Part shown: positions 49,010 to 61,172 of the stretch, in pieces | Numbering within the stretch: the first letter of the stretch is position 1 | How the letters are laid out: every line of letters begins with the position of its first letter | Source of the DNA: Rhinopithecus roxellana | Lineage: Eukaryota > Chordata > Mammalia > Primates > Cercopithecidae | Direction of reading: 5' to 3' | Assembly: GCF_007565055.1 (NCBI RefSeq) | Contig: NC_044557.1 | Span: 68,267,095 to 68,331,094, forward strand | DNA: 64,000 nucleotides | Position numbers and translations under genes: made by a program | Notes under the pieces: model-generated | The model's input: only the letters and a program-made list of their open reading frames with translations | What the model was told of the DNA's origin: nothing | Database searches by the model: none

Positions 49010-49140
49010 AGCATAGGTTTTGACATTGCCAAAATTTGAATTCAAATCTCATCTATATCATTAGTCAACTGTGTGAATTGGGCACTTTCCTCATATGGAA
49101 AATGATAGTAGTCATCACTGCCATACAATCTTCTTATGAA
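49010..49140 (+). repeat. MIR-like fragment
   Basis: 'ttgaattcaaatctcatcta' and 'cactttcctcatatggaaaa' resemble the MIR core. Diverged. Confidence 0.4.
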
Positions 49141-49249
49141 AACTAGAGATAGGTAGATTTTATATCCAAAGCATCTCCACATAGTTGTAAGTCGTGAAAC
49201 AATAGCTCTTTCCCTCCTTTGTTCTAAATTGAGTAGTTGAGTTTTTCCC

Positions 49250-50130
49250 AACTTTTATTTTGAAATATTTTAAATATGAAAAAAGGAATAATACAACGAG
49301 CATCCACTACATAGACTGACAGAGTTTACTGACTTTATCTTTTCTCTTTGTTGCTCTTTTCACTCATGCACACACATGCATTCACACACATACACCACAT
49401 ACATGTGGTATGTATTTTTGCCAAACATTTGAGCTTAAGGTAAGTTGCAGACATCATGATAAATCATTAAGTACTTTTAGCATACACCTCAAATTTTTAA
49501 AATATATATAAACATAAAATTAACCCAAAAAACCCTTTATTATCTCATATTCATTCCGTATCAATTTCTTCAGTTCAGTTGTCCCAAAAAAAAGTTTTTT
49601 AAACCTTTTTGTTGTTTTTTTCCTTAATCCAGGATTCAGTCAAGGTTTATTCATTGTATTTGGTTGTTATGCTTAATCTAAAACAGTACTTTCCCTTTTA
49701 TTTTTCATGACATTGACTTTTGAAGAATCCAGACAAAACTGTCTTGTAGAATGTCCAACATTCTGGATTTTTTTTTTTTTAATCATTCCCTCTATTCCCT
49801 GTATTTCTGGTAAACTGGAAGTTAGACCTAGAGATGTGATTACATTGAGGTTAAATGTCATAGGTGATATAAACTTGATATAGTCCATCAATAGACACAT
49901 AATGTCAAGATTTCTTACTCCTAGGCATGCTACATTTCATCACTTGGTTAAGAGGTGACTGCCAGTTTCTCTCTGTGGAAAAGATATATTTTTCCCTTTA
50001 TAATTACTAAACAATTTCCGGAGTAATACTTTGGTACCACATGAATATTCTGTTCTCTAAAAATTATCCAATAATTTTAATATCCAGTGCTGACCCTTGC
50101 CTGAATCAATTATAACACTGGGACTGAGAA
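49250..50130 (+). repeat. Ancient LINE-like repeat (L1M type), long copy
   Basis: 'ggtaagttgcagacatcatg', 'gtagaatgtccaacattctg', 'tcacttggttaagaggtgac' and 'cttgcctgaatcaattataa' follow a known old mammalian LINE 3' pattern. 55920-56770 carries the same phrases in the same order. Subfamily uncertain. Confidence 0.6.
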
Positions 50131-51690
50131 TTTTAATTGAATTTTTTTGAAACATAATCAAAGTTATAAATACACTTAAAATGTATATTAAGTCTGTCCT
50201 TTTACATTATGTCATACAGTCTGGATTAATACAGTATTGATAACTTATTTTCTTACATATAGCATTTTCACATATGATGTGACATTTTCTACTTTTCTAT
50301 AGACAAGTATTTTCAATTTATGTATTGTTTTTACCAAAAATAAGTGGATATATTAATGGATATGCGAATACTATTATGAGTCATACTGCATGTAAATTTT
50401 ATATACAAAGGCAGACAAAAAGTAGTTACAAATGTAAAAGAATATCAGGAATTAGAGATATAAAAAATTTGTTTCCAAGAAGAGCGTAAGGAGACATGAT
50501 GACTAAATATAATGTGGTATCCTGGATCAGAAAAAGCACTTCAGGTAAAAACTAAGGACATCAGAATAAAGTATAAACTTTAGTCAATAGTCATATATCA
50601 ATATTAGTTCAGTAATTGTCACAAATTTACCATACCCATGTAAGATGTTAATAATAGCGAAAACTGGATGTGGGGGTGCTAGAATTCTCTGTACTATCTT
50701 TGGCAATTTTCCTGTAAATCTCAAACTATTCTAAAATCAAATCTTTATTTAAAATTATTTTAATGTGTTTTAAATGTGAATCTGAATTTTAAGAACAATG
50801 ATTAAAATATTTTAAGCATGCTTATAAAACAAAAGCCATGAAAACAGTTAAAAATAGAGTATCAAATTCAGAGTTTTTAACAGAGCTGTATTCAAAATGG
50901 CCAATTTTTAAATGATATTGAAAACAAAAAAGTAGACAAATTTAAAACTTTTACAAGAAAATGTAATACTGTCTATTGTATGTATCTGTCAGAATAGGTT
51001 GTAATAACAAACAACTAAAAATATTAATGGCTTAACACAAAAACTTTATGTCTCACTCCTGCTACATGTCCATTGAGAGTCCTCTGTGTGGCTGTACTCA
51101 GGCTGATGGAAGGAGACATAGTGAGTCATACATACATCAGCTGCTAAATCTTCCACCCTGAAGTTACATGGGTTAGTTTTGCTCACATTTCATTGGACAA
51201 GCAAGTTACATGACCACACCTAACTTCAGAGGTGGGAAAAAGTACATGAATACATGAATAGCCCTAACATCTACCATAGTTATGACCTCTGCTTGAAGCT
51301 CACCATGCTGTAGCTATTAGATATATAACTTTTATAGTATTAAATAGTTGTGACAAAGCTTTTGGAATGAATGGATACATGTTAAAGTCTGAAACAATTT
51401 TGAGTGTCAATTGTTCATTTTTAATTTCAATTTTATTTTAATTGTAAATGCAGAGCCTGGATTAGCCCAAACGAAATTGTTGGCTCTTTGTCTTTATTTT
51501 GTTTAGACTTTTAGAGATTTGAATTATATTTATGATAGTAGCAAGACCTGAGAAACTAAGTGTATGAGCTTTTACACATAGTTCGAGTAATCCATGACAG
51601 TGTCCCCATATTGAGGTCTTGAAGGACCAAATAGATAAATAAATCAACATCTTTCATATCTTGATATAAAATGCTGATGGGAAGGAAGTT
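50131..51690. other. AT-rich intron with a possible LTR-like piece at 51000-51260
   Basis: 'taataacaaacaactaaaaa' and 'tggcttaacacaaaaacttt' at about 51005-51050 resemble the antisense start of an LTR-type repeat; too diverged to assign. The rest is featureless. Confidence 0.35.
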
Positions 51691-51692
51691 AT

Positions 51693-52192
51693 AAAATCTG
51701 CTGAGGGGCACTATTTACAATAGCAAATACTTGGAACCAACCCAAATGCCTATCAATGATAGACTGAATAAAGAAAATGTGGCACGTATACACCATGGAA
51801 TACTATGCAGTCATAAAAAAGAATGAGTTCATGTCCTTTGCAAGGACATGGATGAAGCTGGAAGCCGTCATTCTTAGCAAACTAACACAGGAACAAAAAA
51901 CCAAACACCACATGTTCTCACTCATAAGTGGGAGTTGAACAGTGAGAACACATGGACATAGGGAGGAAATCATCACACACTGGGGCCAGTTTGGGGGCAG
52001 GGGGCAAGGGGAGAGAGAGCATTAGGACAAATACCTAATACATGTGGGGCTTAAAACCTAGATGATGCGTTGATTAGGTGCAGCAAAGCACCGTGGCACA
52101 TGTGTACCTATGTAACAAACCTGCATGTTCTGCACATGTATCCCAGAACTTAAAGTAAAATTTAAAAAAAAAAAAAAAAATCTGCTGATGGG
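51693..52192 (+). mobile_element. L1 retrotransposon, 5'-truncated, sense, with poly(A) and target-site duplication
   Basis: The end of L1 ORF2 and the 3' UTR: 'caccatggaatactatgcag', 'gacatggatgaagctggaag', 'catgttctcactcataagtg' and 'cttaaagtaaaatttaaaa', followed by an A17 tail. 'AAAATCTGCTGA' lies at the left junction and again straight after the tail, a target-site duplication. About 470 bp. Nested LINE relic, no intact protein. Confidence 0.95.
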
Positions 52193-53215
52193 AGAGAAGT
52201 CATGTCTACAGAGTCTACCACAGAGGTTGATGAAGGTGCTGGAGACAATCGTTATATTTAAATTTTAGGAATTAAAGGAGCAAGGTGGAAGAGAGTAAAA
52301 GTACAATTTACAATTATTAATGATTCTTAAAGATGAAAAAGTCTTCTACCAAAGACAAACTAGCCACTCAGGACCTCAACTTTCTCATTGCTGTAATAAG
52401 GGAGTGCATAAACTACATAGGTATACTGGCTACCCAAGATTACTTCCTAAAATCTGTGAGTCAATAATTTTAGAAATTCTCATTGTAATGCATTTTTAAT
52501 TATTTAAATGTAACACAAATGGTTTTTAAATTATACTAACTCTGAGAAATGGTAATTATGAATAAAATGCAAAAATAGCAACTTGTTAAGGCATATAAAT
52601 TGTAGTCTGAACTAAAATGTAAAGTCAGTTTTCATAATCTGCCAACTATTCTTCATCCTGTTTCCATAAATCATTTTGCATACTGACATTGAGAAAAACC
52701 CTAAATCCAAAGTAAGTCTGTCTGCAGTAGATGAGACCTTGCAGGTGGGAGCAACCAGGAATGGGTTATGTGAATCCAAGATTTGAAAGGAGGTCACTAT
52801 GACATTAAGTTTGACAATGCATTGTAAGCCCTGCCTTGGGTGGGGCTTAGAATAGTTTCCAAGTCCGTAGCAGAAAGGATCTTTTTGTTTTTGTTGTCAA
52901 GTAACTCAAAAGGTTTTCTGGTTTCCAGATATTATTAGGGGAAACTGACCCTTTGGTCTTTTGTTTAATCAAATGGCTTTACTGAGGGTGCCAGGTAAAT
53001 GAGTCATCAGACTAAGCAGAGCAGAATAACAAGGACACCTCCTGTGTTCTGCTTTCTGCCTGTGATATTTTGCAGTTCAAGAATTTGATTTTTACCTACA
53101 AGCATCTTCTCCAAATGTACTTTGGCTTAAAATACCTAATACCAAAATGAGTGATTTAAGGCCTCAACAACAACACCATCTGGGCCTTACCTGAGTATTT
53201 TTTGATGTTTCAATA
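52193..53215. other. Intron, nothing recognised
   Basis: No features seen. Confidence 0.5.
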
Positions 53216-53290
53216 CACACAAACACACACACATATATTATACATATATGTTTATGTATGTGTATATTTATATGTATGTGTATACTTTTT
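53216..53290 (+). repeat. Alternating CA/TA and TG/TA tract
   Basis: Purine-pyrimidine alternation of (AC)n, (AT)n and TATG blocks. Confidence 0.75.
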
Positions 53291-53424
53291 AAAATGTACA
53301 CTTTTTAAAATAATGGCTAAGTTTTTACAGTTTTGATGGTCCACCCCTAAGTCATAATAGGATATTTTAATAAGTCTCCTCATTTAAAAAACTTATCTAC
53401 AAAGGACTCAGAACTTACTGTATT

Positions 53425-54000
53425 GGTTTTGTATTACAGTGTAACAATTATCACAAATTTAACAACTGAAAACAACACCCATTTATTAATTCACAGTTCT
53501 GTAGGTCACAAGTCTGGCACGATTGGCTGGGTTTTCTTTCTAGAGCATCACATAGCTGAAATGAAGATGTTGCCTGGGCTGAGTTCTTGTCTGGAGGTTC
53601 TAGGGGAGAAAATCAGCTTTCAAGGCCCTTTAGGTGGTGTACAGAATCCAATTCCTTACAGTTGCAGGCCTGAAGTCCCTATTTTCTTGCTGTCAGCCAG
53701 GCATCACTCTCAGCAGCTAAAGGCTGCTCTCACATCCTTTCCATGTGGCCCCTTCCCTCTTCAGGCAGACAGAGGTACATTGAATTTTCTTGTGTTTCAC
53801 ATCTCTCAGATTTCTTCTTCTGGAACCAGCCAGAGAAAGCACTCTGCTTTGAAAGGGCTGGTGTGGTTCAGTTAGGCCCATTCAGATAATCACCCTATCT
53901 TTAGGTTGACTGATTAGTAACCTTAATTACATCTGCAAAATCCCTTTTACATGTGGAGTAACATAATCATGGGTATCATCTTAGAGTTCTCCCTACCACA
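53425..54000 (-). mobile_element. MLT1-type LTR (ERVL-MaLR), antisense, old
   Basis: 'cacaaatttaacaactgaaa', 'cagttctgtaggtcacaagt', 'gaggttctaggggagaaaat', 'ccttaattacatctgcaaaa' and 'ccctaccaca' match a reversed MaLR LTR of a different MLT1 group from the one at 16.9 kb. The 150-codon forward frame at 53423-53875 is LTR-derived noise. Confidence 0.7.
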
Positions 54001-54349
54001 TTTTCTTTATATAGACCTTCACCATTATATAGATTCAGTTTTTAAGTTAAATAACATGACAAATCATTTGGAACATTAAATGTGAATCATGGTAATGAAT
54101 GACATTCAAGTTAAATTAGTTTTACTGTGAATGTAGCTAAAGATTTTGTGGTGCTGAAAAATTAATTTTAAAATAAGCCTGTAAATCTATTTGATAATGG
54201 AACATTGAAAAAGACATGTATTAAAGGGCTACTATAAATGTTCAGTATATTTTGGGATTTATTTGATTATGTCAGATGATAGTGACTAGCGTGTCTCCTC
54301 AATGTATGGTGTTAATCATGGTCTTGGTTATACATTAATACACAAACTC

Positions 54350-54510
54350 ATAGACATTAGAACTCAAAGATATCAGAAATCATGTGCCCTCCTCCCCCTC
54401 CCTTTTTCATAAATAAGGAGCCAGAGACTCAGAGAGGGGATGTGACTCAGAGAGGACAATAGATAGAGCTCACAAGTTAGTGGTAGAGTCAGGCCTAGAA
54501 TACTTAGTTT
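54350..54510 (+). repeat. MIR-related fragment
   Basis: 'aggagccagagactcagaga' and 'gtggtagagtcaggcctaga' match the 3' half of a MIR-type SINE. Confidence 0.55.
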
Positions 54511-54535
54511 CAAATTCCCTATCTGGTAATAATAA

Positions 54536-54790
54536 CAGTACAATTAATTGAAGCTTTTCTATGCATCAGGCACTACCCTAAATGCTTTAAATGTATCGTT
54601 TTCCTTGAATACTCACAAAATTCCTACCTCATTCCTAATGAGATAGGCTTATTATCGTTGTCATTTCAGTTTGAGGAAACTGAGTCACAGAGCAGGTATG
54701 TAACTTGTTTAAGTGTCACCCACCTTGTAAATGGTAGAGTGGAGACTAAAAGAGAAGCAGTTTGATGATCCCAGGACCTGACTCCTTCAC
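54536..54790 (+). repeat. MIR SINE
   Basis: 'ttctatgcatcaggcactac', 'aatgagataggcttattatc' and 'gaggaaactgagtcacagag' give a clear MIR. Confidence 0.8.
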
Positions 54791-54927
54791 TGTGCTCTGC
54801 TTTTCCCATCCCACTAAGCTGCTTCTAATAGGGCCTTCCATATGCAGTTACAGCATTAGCACAGTATAATCTCCATAGACAGCTGCACAGGCTCCCCATT
54901 TAGTTATATTCTGACAATGAAGTACTG

Positions 54928-55090
54928 AATAGCAGAAAATTTGGAGTCTGGGAACTGTCTACAAATGCTGGTTCTGTCACTTACTATGTTGCTTCAGGGA
55001 ATTATGTAAAGTTCTGGGGCCCTTAGATGCTATATCTGTAAAATTGGGATTTTTAGCATCGTTATGAAGGGGATACATGTAAGAAGCAAT
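54928..55090 (+). repeat. MIR SINE
   Basis: 'gctggttctgtcacttacta' and 'gatgctatatctgtaaaatt' follow the MIR core. Third MIR-type copy within 750 bp. Confidence 0.62.
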
Positions 55091-55454
55091 CTGTAAACAA
55101 AAGAATTACATGCTGATCGTATTATTCTTTGACAAGTGGTGCTGGTTCTCATAACCCTATAATGGCAGATTTTCAAGTCGCTTTTGCTGTGATAGAGTCA
55201 GACCTTAAATTAAAAACTGTAGATCTTTGACATTGCAGAGTCTTCTGTGTTCTGAGATCTTTCAGAATCTCATTTCCTTTCTAAGTCATATGTTTCTTGT
55301 ACATATCCTCATTCCACATGCTCAAATTTCACTGAAGTTTTATGTCTCATTTGATGGCAATTTTTTCACAAGGGCACTGTTCACAAGAAATGAACATTAA
55401 AGCTACATGGAGAGACACACTTGTACAAAATTGTATTACTTCTTGCTTGGGGTG

Positions 55455-55745
55455 TTTGTTTTGGGGACAGAGTTAGCTCTGTCACCCAGGCTGGAGTGCA
55501 ATCGTGCAATTTCGGCTCACTGCAACCTCTGCCTCCTGAGTTCAAGTGATTCTCCAGGCTCAGCCTCCCAAGTAGCTGGGATTACAGGTATGGGCCACCA
55601 CACCCGACTAATTTTTGTATTTTTAGTAGAGACAGAGTTTCACCATGTTGGTCAGGCTGGTCTCAAACTCCTGGCCTCAAGTGATCCACCTGCCTCAGCC
55701 TCCCAAAGTGCTGGGATTACAGGTGTGAACCATCATGCCCAGCTT
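55455..55745 (-). mobile_element. Alu SINE, antisense
   Basis: 'gagttagctctgtcacccag' to 'catgcccagc', reversed Alu with an eroded tail. The 115-codon frame here is Alu-derived. Confidence 0.95.
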
Positions 55746-55919
55746 ACTTTTTGATATAGTTATTTGAGGACCACTCAAATGAAATCATAAATATTAACTT
55801 CATGAATATCAGAATGTACTCTGCATTCTCATTCTTTTATTTCTCCTTAACATTCTCCCTCATTTTTTAAAACACGTATGTGCGGTTTTGGGGTGGGGGT
55901 GGGAGCTTGGTTGTTGTTT

Positions 55920-56770
55920 TGTTTTTTCCTACACCATTTGAAAGTAAATTGCAGAATATATAACATTTCAGGTCTAAATACTTTAGCATGTATCTCCTAA
56001 TAAGAAAATTCTTTATAATACATGTCATTATTCACCTTAAAAAATAACAATTTTCTAATATCTAATGTCAAATGCATATTCAAATTTACTTTTATACTGT
56101 TTTGCATATAGAGTTTCTTGTTTTGCTTTCCCAAACAAGAAGTTCGAGTACACTCATAGCATTTGATGGTTAAATTTCTTTGATATATTTTAATCCAGAA
56201 TAATTCCCTTACCCTATTTCTTTGTTTGTTTTCATTATATTAACTTCTTTTAAGAGACTAGGTCAACTCTCTTGAACAATAGTCCATGTTCTGGATTTCT
56301 CTGATTGTTTTGTGTATGTGTGTCTATCATATATCTTGTTACTCTATCACCTGTTTTTGAAAACTTGAAGTTGGCTCCAAAGATCTGATAAACAGGTTGC
56401 ATGTTTTTGTCTAGAACAACTTGACAAATGATACTGTGTATCTTATATCCTGAGGTGCATATTATTGTCCCCTCTTAGTGCTTCTAAGTTTGATCACTTG
56501 ATTAAGATGGTGGCAGTTGGTCTCCCAGTGTTAAAGTACTTTTTTTTTCCTTTAACAATTAGAATAATTTATGGAACAATTATTTGGCTGATATGAGTAT
56601 CCTTTCTACAACCTTTCATCTAATAGTGTTAGCCTCCCTTGATGAGCCTTGCTTATATCATTTATTCCAATGGAGGTTGCAAATTGGTACTTTTAAAATT
56701 TTATTCCTTTTACATTAACTAATATTCTGCTGTAAAGAAGATCTTTCCCTCATTACTAGGGGATGTTTTG
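55920..56770 (+). repeat. Ancient LINE-like repeat (L1M type), second long copy
   Basis: 'ttagcatgtatctcctaata', 'aatagtccatgttctggatt', 'gatcacttgattaagatggt' and 'ttctgctgtaaagaagatct' parallel the 49250-50130 copy in order and orientation. Confidence 0.6.
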
Positions 56771-57049
56771 TATCTTGTTACAGTTCATATCAGTACAACA
56801 TGTTTACCATCAGTTACCTAAAATATCAGCCTTAGACCGTGGAACTGAGTTACAGATCAGTCATGATTTACATTTCATATATACTCTTTAAAGCATTTCA
56901 GTGTACATTAATGTTGGAAGTAGAGAATGGATGAAATTTAAAGCAGTATTTCAAAATGGTAAGTACTTGTAAGAGACTTGGTGAAAAGAGATTTCGACAA
57001 ATCACTGGTAATATCAGCAAATGTTTATAGACCTAAAAATAACTTACTG

Positions 57050-57342
57050 CCGGGTGCGGTGGCTCATGCCTGTAAGCCCAGCACTTTGGGAGGCCGAGGT
57101 GGGCGGATCACAAGGTCAGGAGTTCAAGACCAGCCTGGCCAACATAGTGAAACCCCATCTCTACTAAAAATACAAAAAATTAGAAGGGCATGATGGTGGG
57201 CACCTGTAATCCCAGCTACTCGGGAGGCTGAGGCAGGAGAATCACTTGAACCTAGGAGGCGGAGGTTGCAGTGAGCAGAGATCACACCACTGCATTTCAG
57301 CCTGGGCAACAGTGCAAGACTCTGTCTCAAAAAAAAAAAAAA
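57050..57342 (+). mobile_element. Alu SINE, sense
   Basis: Starts 'gccgggtgcggtggctcatg' and ends in A14. AluS-like, well preserved. Confidence 0.96.
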
Positions 57343-57444
57343 GTTATTAATACCAGGCACTAAAAGAGCTAACTGTATGGTCATATCCCAAAAAGCTATC
57401 AATATTCACAGTGTGGATAAATATTTAAGCCTGACAAGAAGTAA

Positions 57445-57850
57445 TCGAGTACAAATCATTTGTACTATCACCCTCTTGCTCAAGCTTTGGTAGCCTCTCA
57501 ACTTCGCATCTCAACACTCATAGCTTTTGTAATTTGGGCTCAATTTTTTGTGGAACCCACTCCCCCATTACTTTACATGTGCTTTGGTCATTGCACCTCC
57601 CTTAAATGCATGTGGCTATCCCTATCTTTGCACCTTTGCCCATGCCGTTTCCCTTGCTTACGAAGCTCTCTTCTCGCCTCTCGTTAAGTCCCAATCTACC
57701 TATTTTTCATGCCCAGCTCAAATCCTACACCCTCTATGACACACCTTCTTCCCTGACCTCTCCAGATAGTACTTCCTATCTGTGTCACATCTGTAGTACT
57801 TGACTCAGTTTCCTGTTTGCTCTTCTAATTGGTTTCTATTAGTAAATCAC
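57445..57850 (+). repeat. L2-like LINE 3' region
   Basis: 'cacctttgcccatgccgttt', 'catgcccagctcaaatccta' and 'cttcttccctgacctctcca' match the L2 3' half. Forward frames of 63-75 codons here are repeat-derived. Confidence 0.65.
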
Positions 57851-58179
57851 ATCACCAAACTATTAAAGATCCTTGAGGACGTGACTATCCGTGAACAAAA
57901 ATTAAAAATCTCTTTTCACATCATTTTGGTGGGTTTTTGCATTCCCCTTGGAATATTTTTCTGAAAGTTACCAAAAGATGTGAAACTGTTGGCAAACTAG
58001 GCTCTCTCCTTTGTGTAGATTCTTTCTCCTTCTAATATCTATCACCCTACAAAAACAGACTTTCCTGTAAAAGTTAAGACTGGAATTTGAGGATTACTCA
58101 CCATCTGTTTCTTTGTAAATTGTGTGAAGGCCTGGTTCTTTTACTATGATTAAAAGAAAGGGGAAAATATGGTGAGCAG

Positions 58180-58266
58180 AAATTAATCTGGCATTTAAAT
58201 ATTACAATGAAAACAAAAGATAGGCATAAATTAACCTGGCATTTAAGTATTACAATGAAAATAAAG
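58180..58266 (+). repeat. Diverged tandem duplication, 48-bp period
   Basis: 58180-58219 and 58228-58266 are near-identical 39-40 bp units (about three differences over 39 positions) around the core 'ggcatttaa(a/g)tattacaa'. The right unit ends 293 bp before the exon at 58559. Confidence 0.85.
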
Positions 58267-58558
58267 CTTATTTTTTTTCCTTACGTTGAATCTTTTTGTT
58301 ACATTAACAATTTGAACACTGTTTTAAATGGAAATAAAACAATGGTGTTTTGTGCTTACAGATTTTTTAGAAAATTTTCATCCCACTCAACGTGACATTG
58401 TTTAAAATTGTTTTAAATACCTTTTCTTTCTGTCTCCTTAATAAGAGCACTTTGTATTTACACAGTTCTTTGCATCTGATGATCTCAGAGCCTTGGCTGA
58501 TATTTCTTACCAGATAGTGATGACAAAGCTGTTACACTTTTTGTTTCTATCTCTGCAG

Positions 58559-58700
58559 AAGCAGGAGGTAAAAAACTAAGGAGCACTGTCCAAAGAAGTA
58601 CAGAAACAGGCCTGGCCGTGGAGATGAGGAACTGGATGACTCGACAAGCAAGCCGAGAGTCTACAGATGGCAGCATGAACAGCTACAGCTCAGAAGGAAA
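58559..58700 (+). CDS. RIMS2: RIMS2 coding exon shared by gamma and longer isoforms (gamma exon 2)
   Basis: The acceptor 'tttctatctctgcag' precedes 58559. The exon completes codon 48 (Glu), encodes residues 49-94 and leaves two bases for codon 95. The product begins AGGKKLRSTVQ, a basic patch, followed by RSTETGLAVEMRNW and the Ser-rich RQASRESTDGS, which contains RQAS, a basophilic-kinase-like site. This linker before C2B is conserved in RIM1-RIM4; the wording here matches RIM2. Donor 'ggaaa|gtgagtg' is strong. Its incoming phase 1 fits gamma exon 1 and must also be supplied by the upstream alpha exon. Length 142 nt, not a multiple of three, so skipping would shift the frame. Confidence 0.97.
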
Positions 58701-59689
58701 GTGAGTGAGGCTGCGTATGATGTGTGTCTCCTCCGTGCCTCACCTATCTCACTCTCTGTGCTTCCACAGAGACTTTCTAACTCTCATGCTCTTCAGAACC
58801 ACTTTAATTTTCACTGGTTGAATTCCTGTGAAGAGAACTTTGCTCACCTGCCACTGAGCAATGTGACGTATCTGGCTTTTTATATCAAGTGAAATAAGTT
58901 TGAGAATAAAGCGTTTTGCCTTAATGGCAAGTTGCTAAAATGTGACTCTTACAATGCAATGCAAATATAATATTTTGCCCTAGCTTGAAATAATATATAA
59001 AAGCCCAAAAATAATAAGCATGCATGCCATACCATGTGAACAATGCTAGTTCTAAGAATCTCCATCCTGAGAATGATTGCTAAAAAACATGGAATGCTGG
59101 TGTATACTTAGTTCCATGTTGTAACAAACAACTATAATTATTTAATTATATTAAATATAACAGCCAAAAAGAAATGCCACCAAAAAAGTTGCGGAGCCTT
59201 TTATATAGTTATCATGTAGCTTTCCTTTGAATCAACTGTCTCAGATATTTTTAAAGCATTTGTAGCTTGTGTAGTTCTGTCACCAACAAATTAATAGTAC
59301 TCAGCAACTAAAGATCTGGAAGTGGGGCTGTAAAGGATGTTAATAAAGGAAAATGGGGTTTACTGGCCTCACTGTCATCACCATGAAAGTATTAGATGTT
59401 TAGATAACCTATGTGTGGCCAGTTTACAGATGTGAGGCCATAGGAGCTGTTGGCACAGCATGAATGGTATGTCTCAGGATAATTTGCCTAGCACGATAAC
59501 ATAAATACAAGAGATATAAATGGTTTCTATACATTTGTAAGTAGGCTTATACGGGATACTTATAGAAACAGACTAAAACATTTGTATTAACTGAATATTT
59601 GAGAGTTGAGGTCGGGGGGAGAAATAGATTCGTTATTCATTAAGGAAGTCTAAAAAGAGAGGGAAAATCAACCGAAAAGTAAACGTGCA
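58701..59689. other. RIMS2: Intron after gamma exon 2, nothing recognised in first kilobase
   Basis: AT-rich, no repeat signature seen. The 63-codon frame starting at the donor GTG is an artefact. Confidence 0.5.
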
Positions 59690-59958
59690 CTGAGCACTAA
59701 TCATTGCAAAGAACTACATTAGGTACTGTTAGGGATATAAAAATGTTTACACTGTAGCCCTTGCTCAAGATGTTTATAGTCTTACTGGAAAAAGAGGATG
59801 AATACCCATAAATTCATTCAACAAATATTACCATACCTTCCAGTGGACCAGTCACTATGCTGTACTTTGGGGATATAAGTCATAGAGGGGAGGGAGTAAA
59901 TCTCCATGGCTAAGATCACAGGGTTTGCAGTCATATAGGCCTGGTTCTCTCAGCTGGG

Positions 59959-60006
59959 TCTTTTCTTTTCTTTTCTTTCCTTTTTCCTTTCCTTTCCTTT
60001 CCTTCT
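59959..60006 (+). repeat. (TTTTC)n / (CCTTT)n pyrimidine tract
   Basis: Pure polypyrimidine run of TTTTC then CCTTT units on the transcribed-sense strand. Confidence 0.93.
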
Positions 60007-60789
60007 GTAGAACTTACAGTATTCCAGGCTTGGTTCTAGGTGCTAGAGATACAGCAGTGAACAAAGCAGACCCCACCCCTCACAAAATAAAATACTCTCC
60101 TCACATTTACACTCTAATAGAGAAGACAAACAAGAAAAAATGTTAAAATGTATATAAAAGAAAAACTAGTAAAATATATAGTAGATTAGATAGCATATGT
60201 GCTAAGGAGAAAAATACAGCAAGGAAGAGAGATGATCAAGAGGTTGGAGGTAAGATTTGACACAGGATAGATGGGGAAAGGGGAAAGGAGATATTCGAAT
60301 GAAGATATGAAGGAGTTTAGTGAGCAGAGGGATATCTGAAGGAAGAACATTCTAGAAGGAAGATTGCTTCAGAGGCCCTGAGACAGGAGCTCCCCTAGTG
60401 TCAGCACCAGGGAGGAAGGGTGAGAGCAGTAACAGATGAGGAATTAGGGCATGTGGCAGGGGTGAGGACAGCTTATATAGACTTTATGTATTGTAAGGAC
60501 TGTGCTGTTACTGAGTGGGGTGAGAAGATGGTGGATGGTTTTGAGCAGAGGAGTGACAGGATCTGACTTCTGTTTTTGGCAGATCAGTCTGAATGCTGAG
60601 GGGGCAAGGGGCCAGGACAGCAAGGGCAGCAACAGGGAGAGCATTCACAAGGCTACTACAGGAATACGGAAGCTAGGGAATGGTGGCTTGGACCAGAGTG
60701 TAGCGTTAGTGAGGTCAGATTCTGAATGTATTTTGACAGTAGAACAAGTAAGATTTATTGGTGCATTTGATGTGGGTAATGAGAGAAAA

Positions 60790-61172
60790 GACAGTATATT
60801 TGTTTGCAAGGGCTGCCGTAATAAAATACCGCAGGCTGGGTGGCTTAAACAACAGGAATTTATTTTCTAACAGATCAGTAGGCTAGAAGTCCAAGATTAA
60901 GGTGTCTGCAGGTTTGAGTTCTCCTGAGGCTTTTCTCCTTGGCTTGCAGATGGCCCCCTTCTTGTGATGTCTTCTCACAGCTTTTTCTCTGTGCGTACCT
61001 ACTCCTGGTGTCTCTTCCTCTTCTTACAAGGACATGGGTCATATTGGATTAGGGCTCCATGCTAGTGGCCTCATTTAACCTTCTCTCTTTAAAGGCCTTA
61101 TGGCCAAATACAGACATATTAAGGGTTAGGGCTTCAACATAAGAAATTTGGGGTGACATGATTCAGTCCATA
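60790..61172 (-). mobile_element. MLT1-type LTR (ERVL-MaLR), antisense
   Basis: 'gtttgcaagggctgccgtaa', 'ggctgggtggcttaaacaac', 'ctagaagtccaagattaagg', 'cttacaaggacatgggtcat', 'gggttagggcttcaacataa' and terminal 'ccataaca' match reversed MLT1. Solitary LTR, no retroviral genes. Confidence 0.88.

Noticed and set aside
53423..53875. 150-codon + frame
   Set aside because: It lies entirely in an antisense MLT1-type LTR and has no protein-family resemblance.
60502..60870. 122-codon + frame
   Set aside because: Falls within ancient repeat sequence and runs into the MLT1-type LTR.
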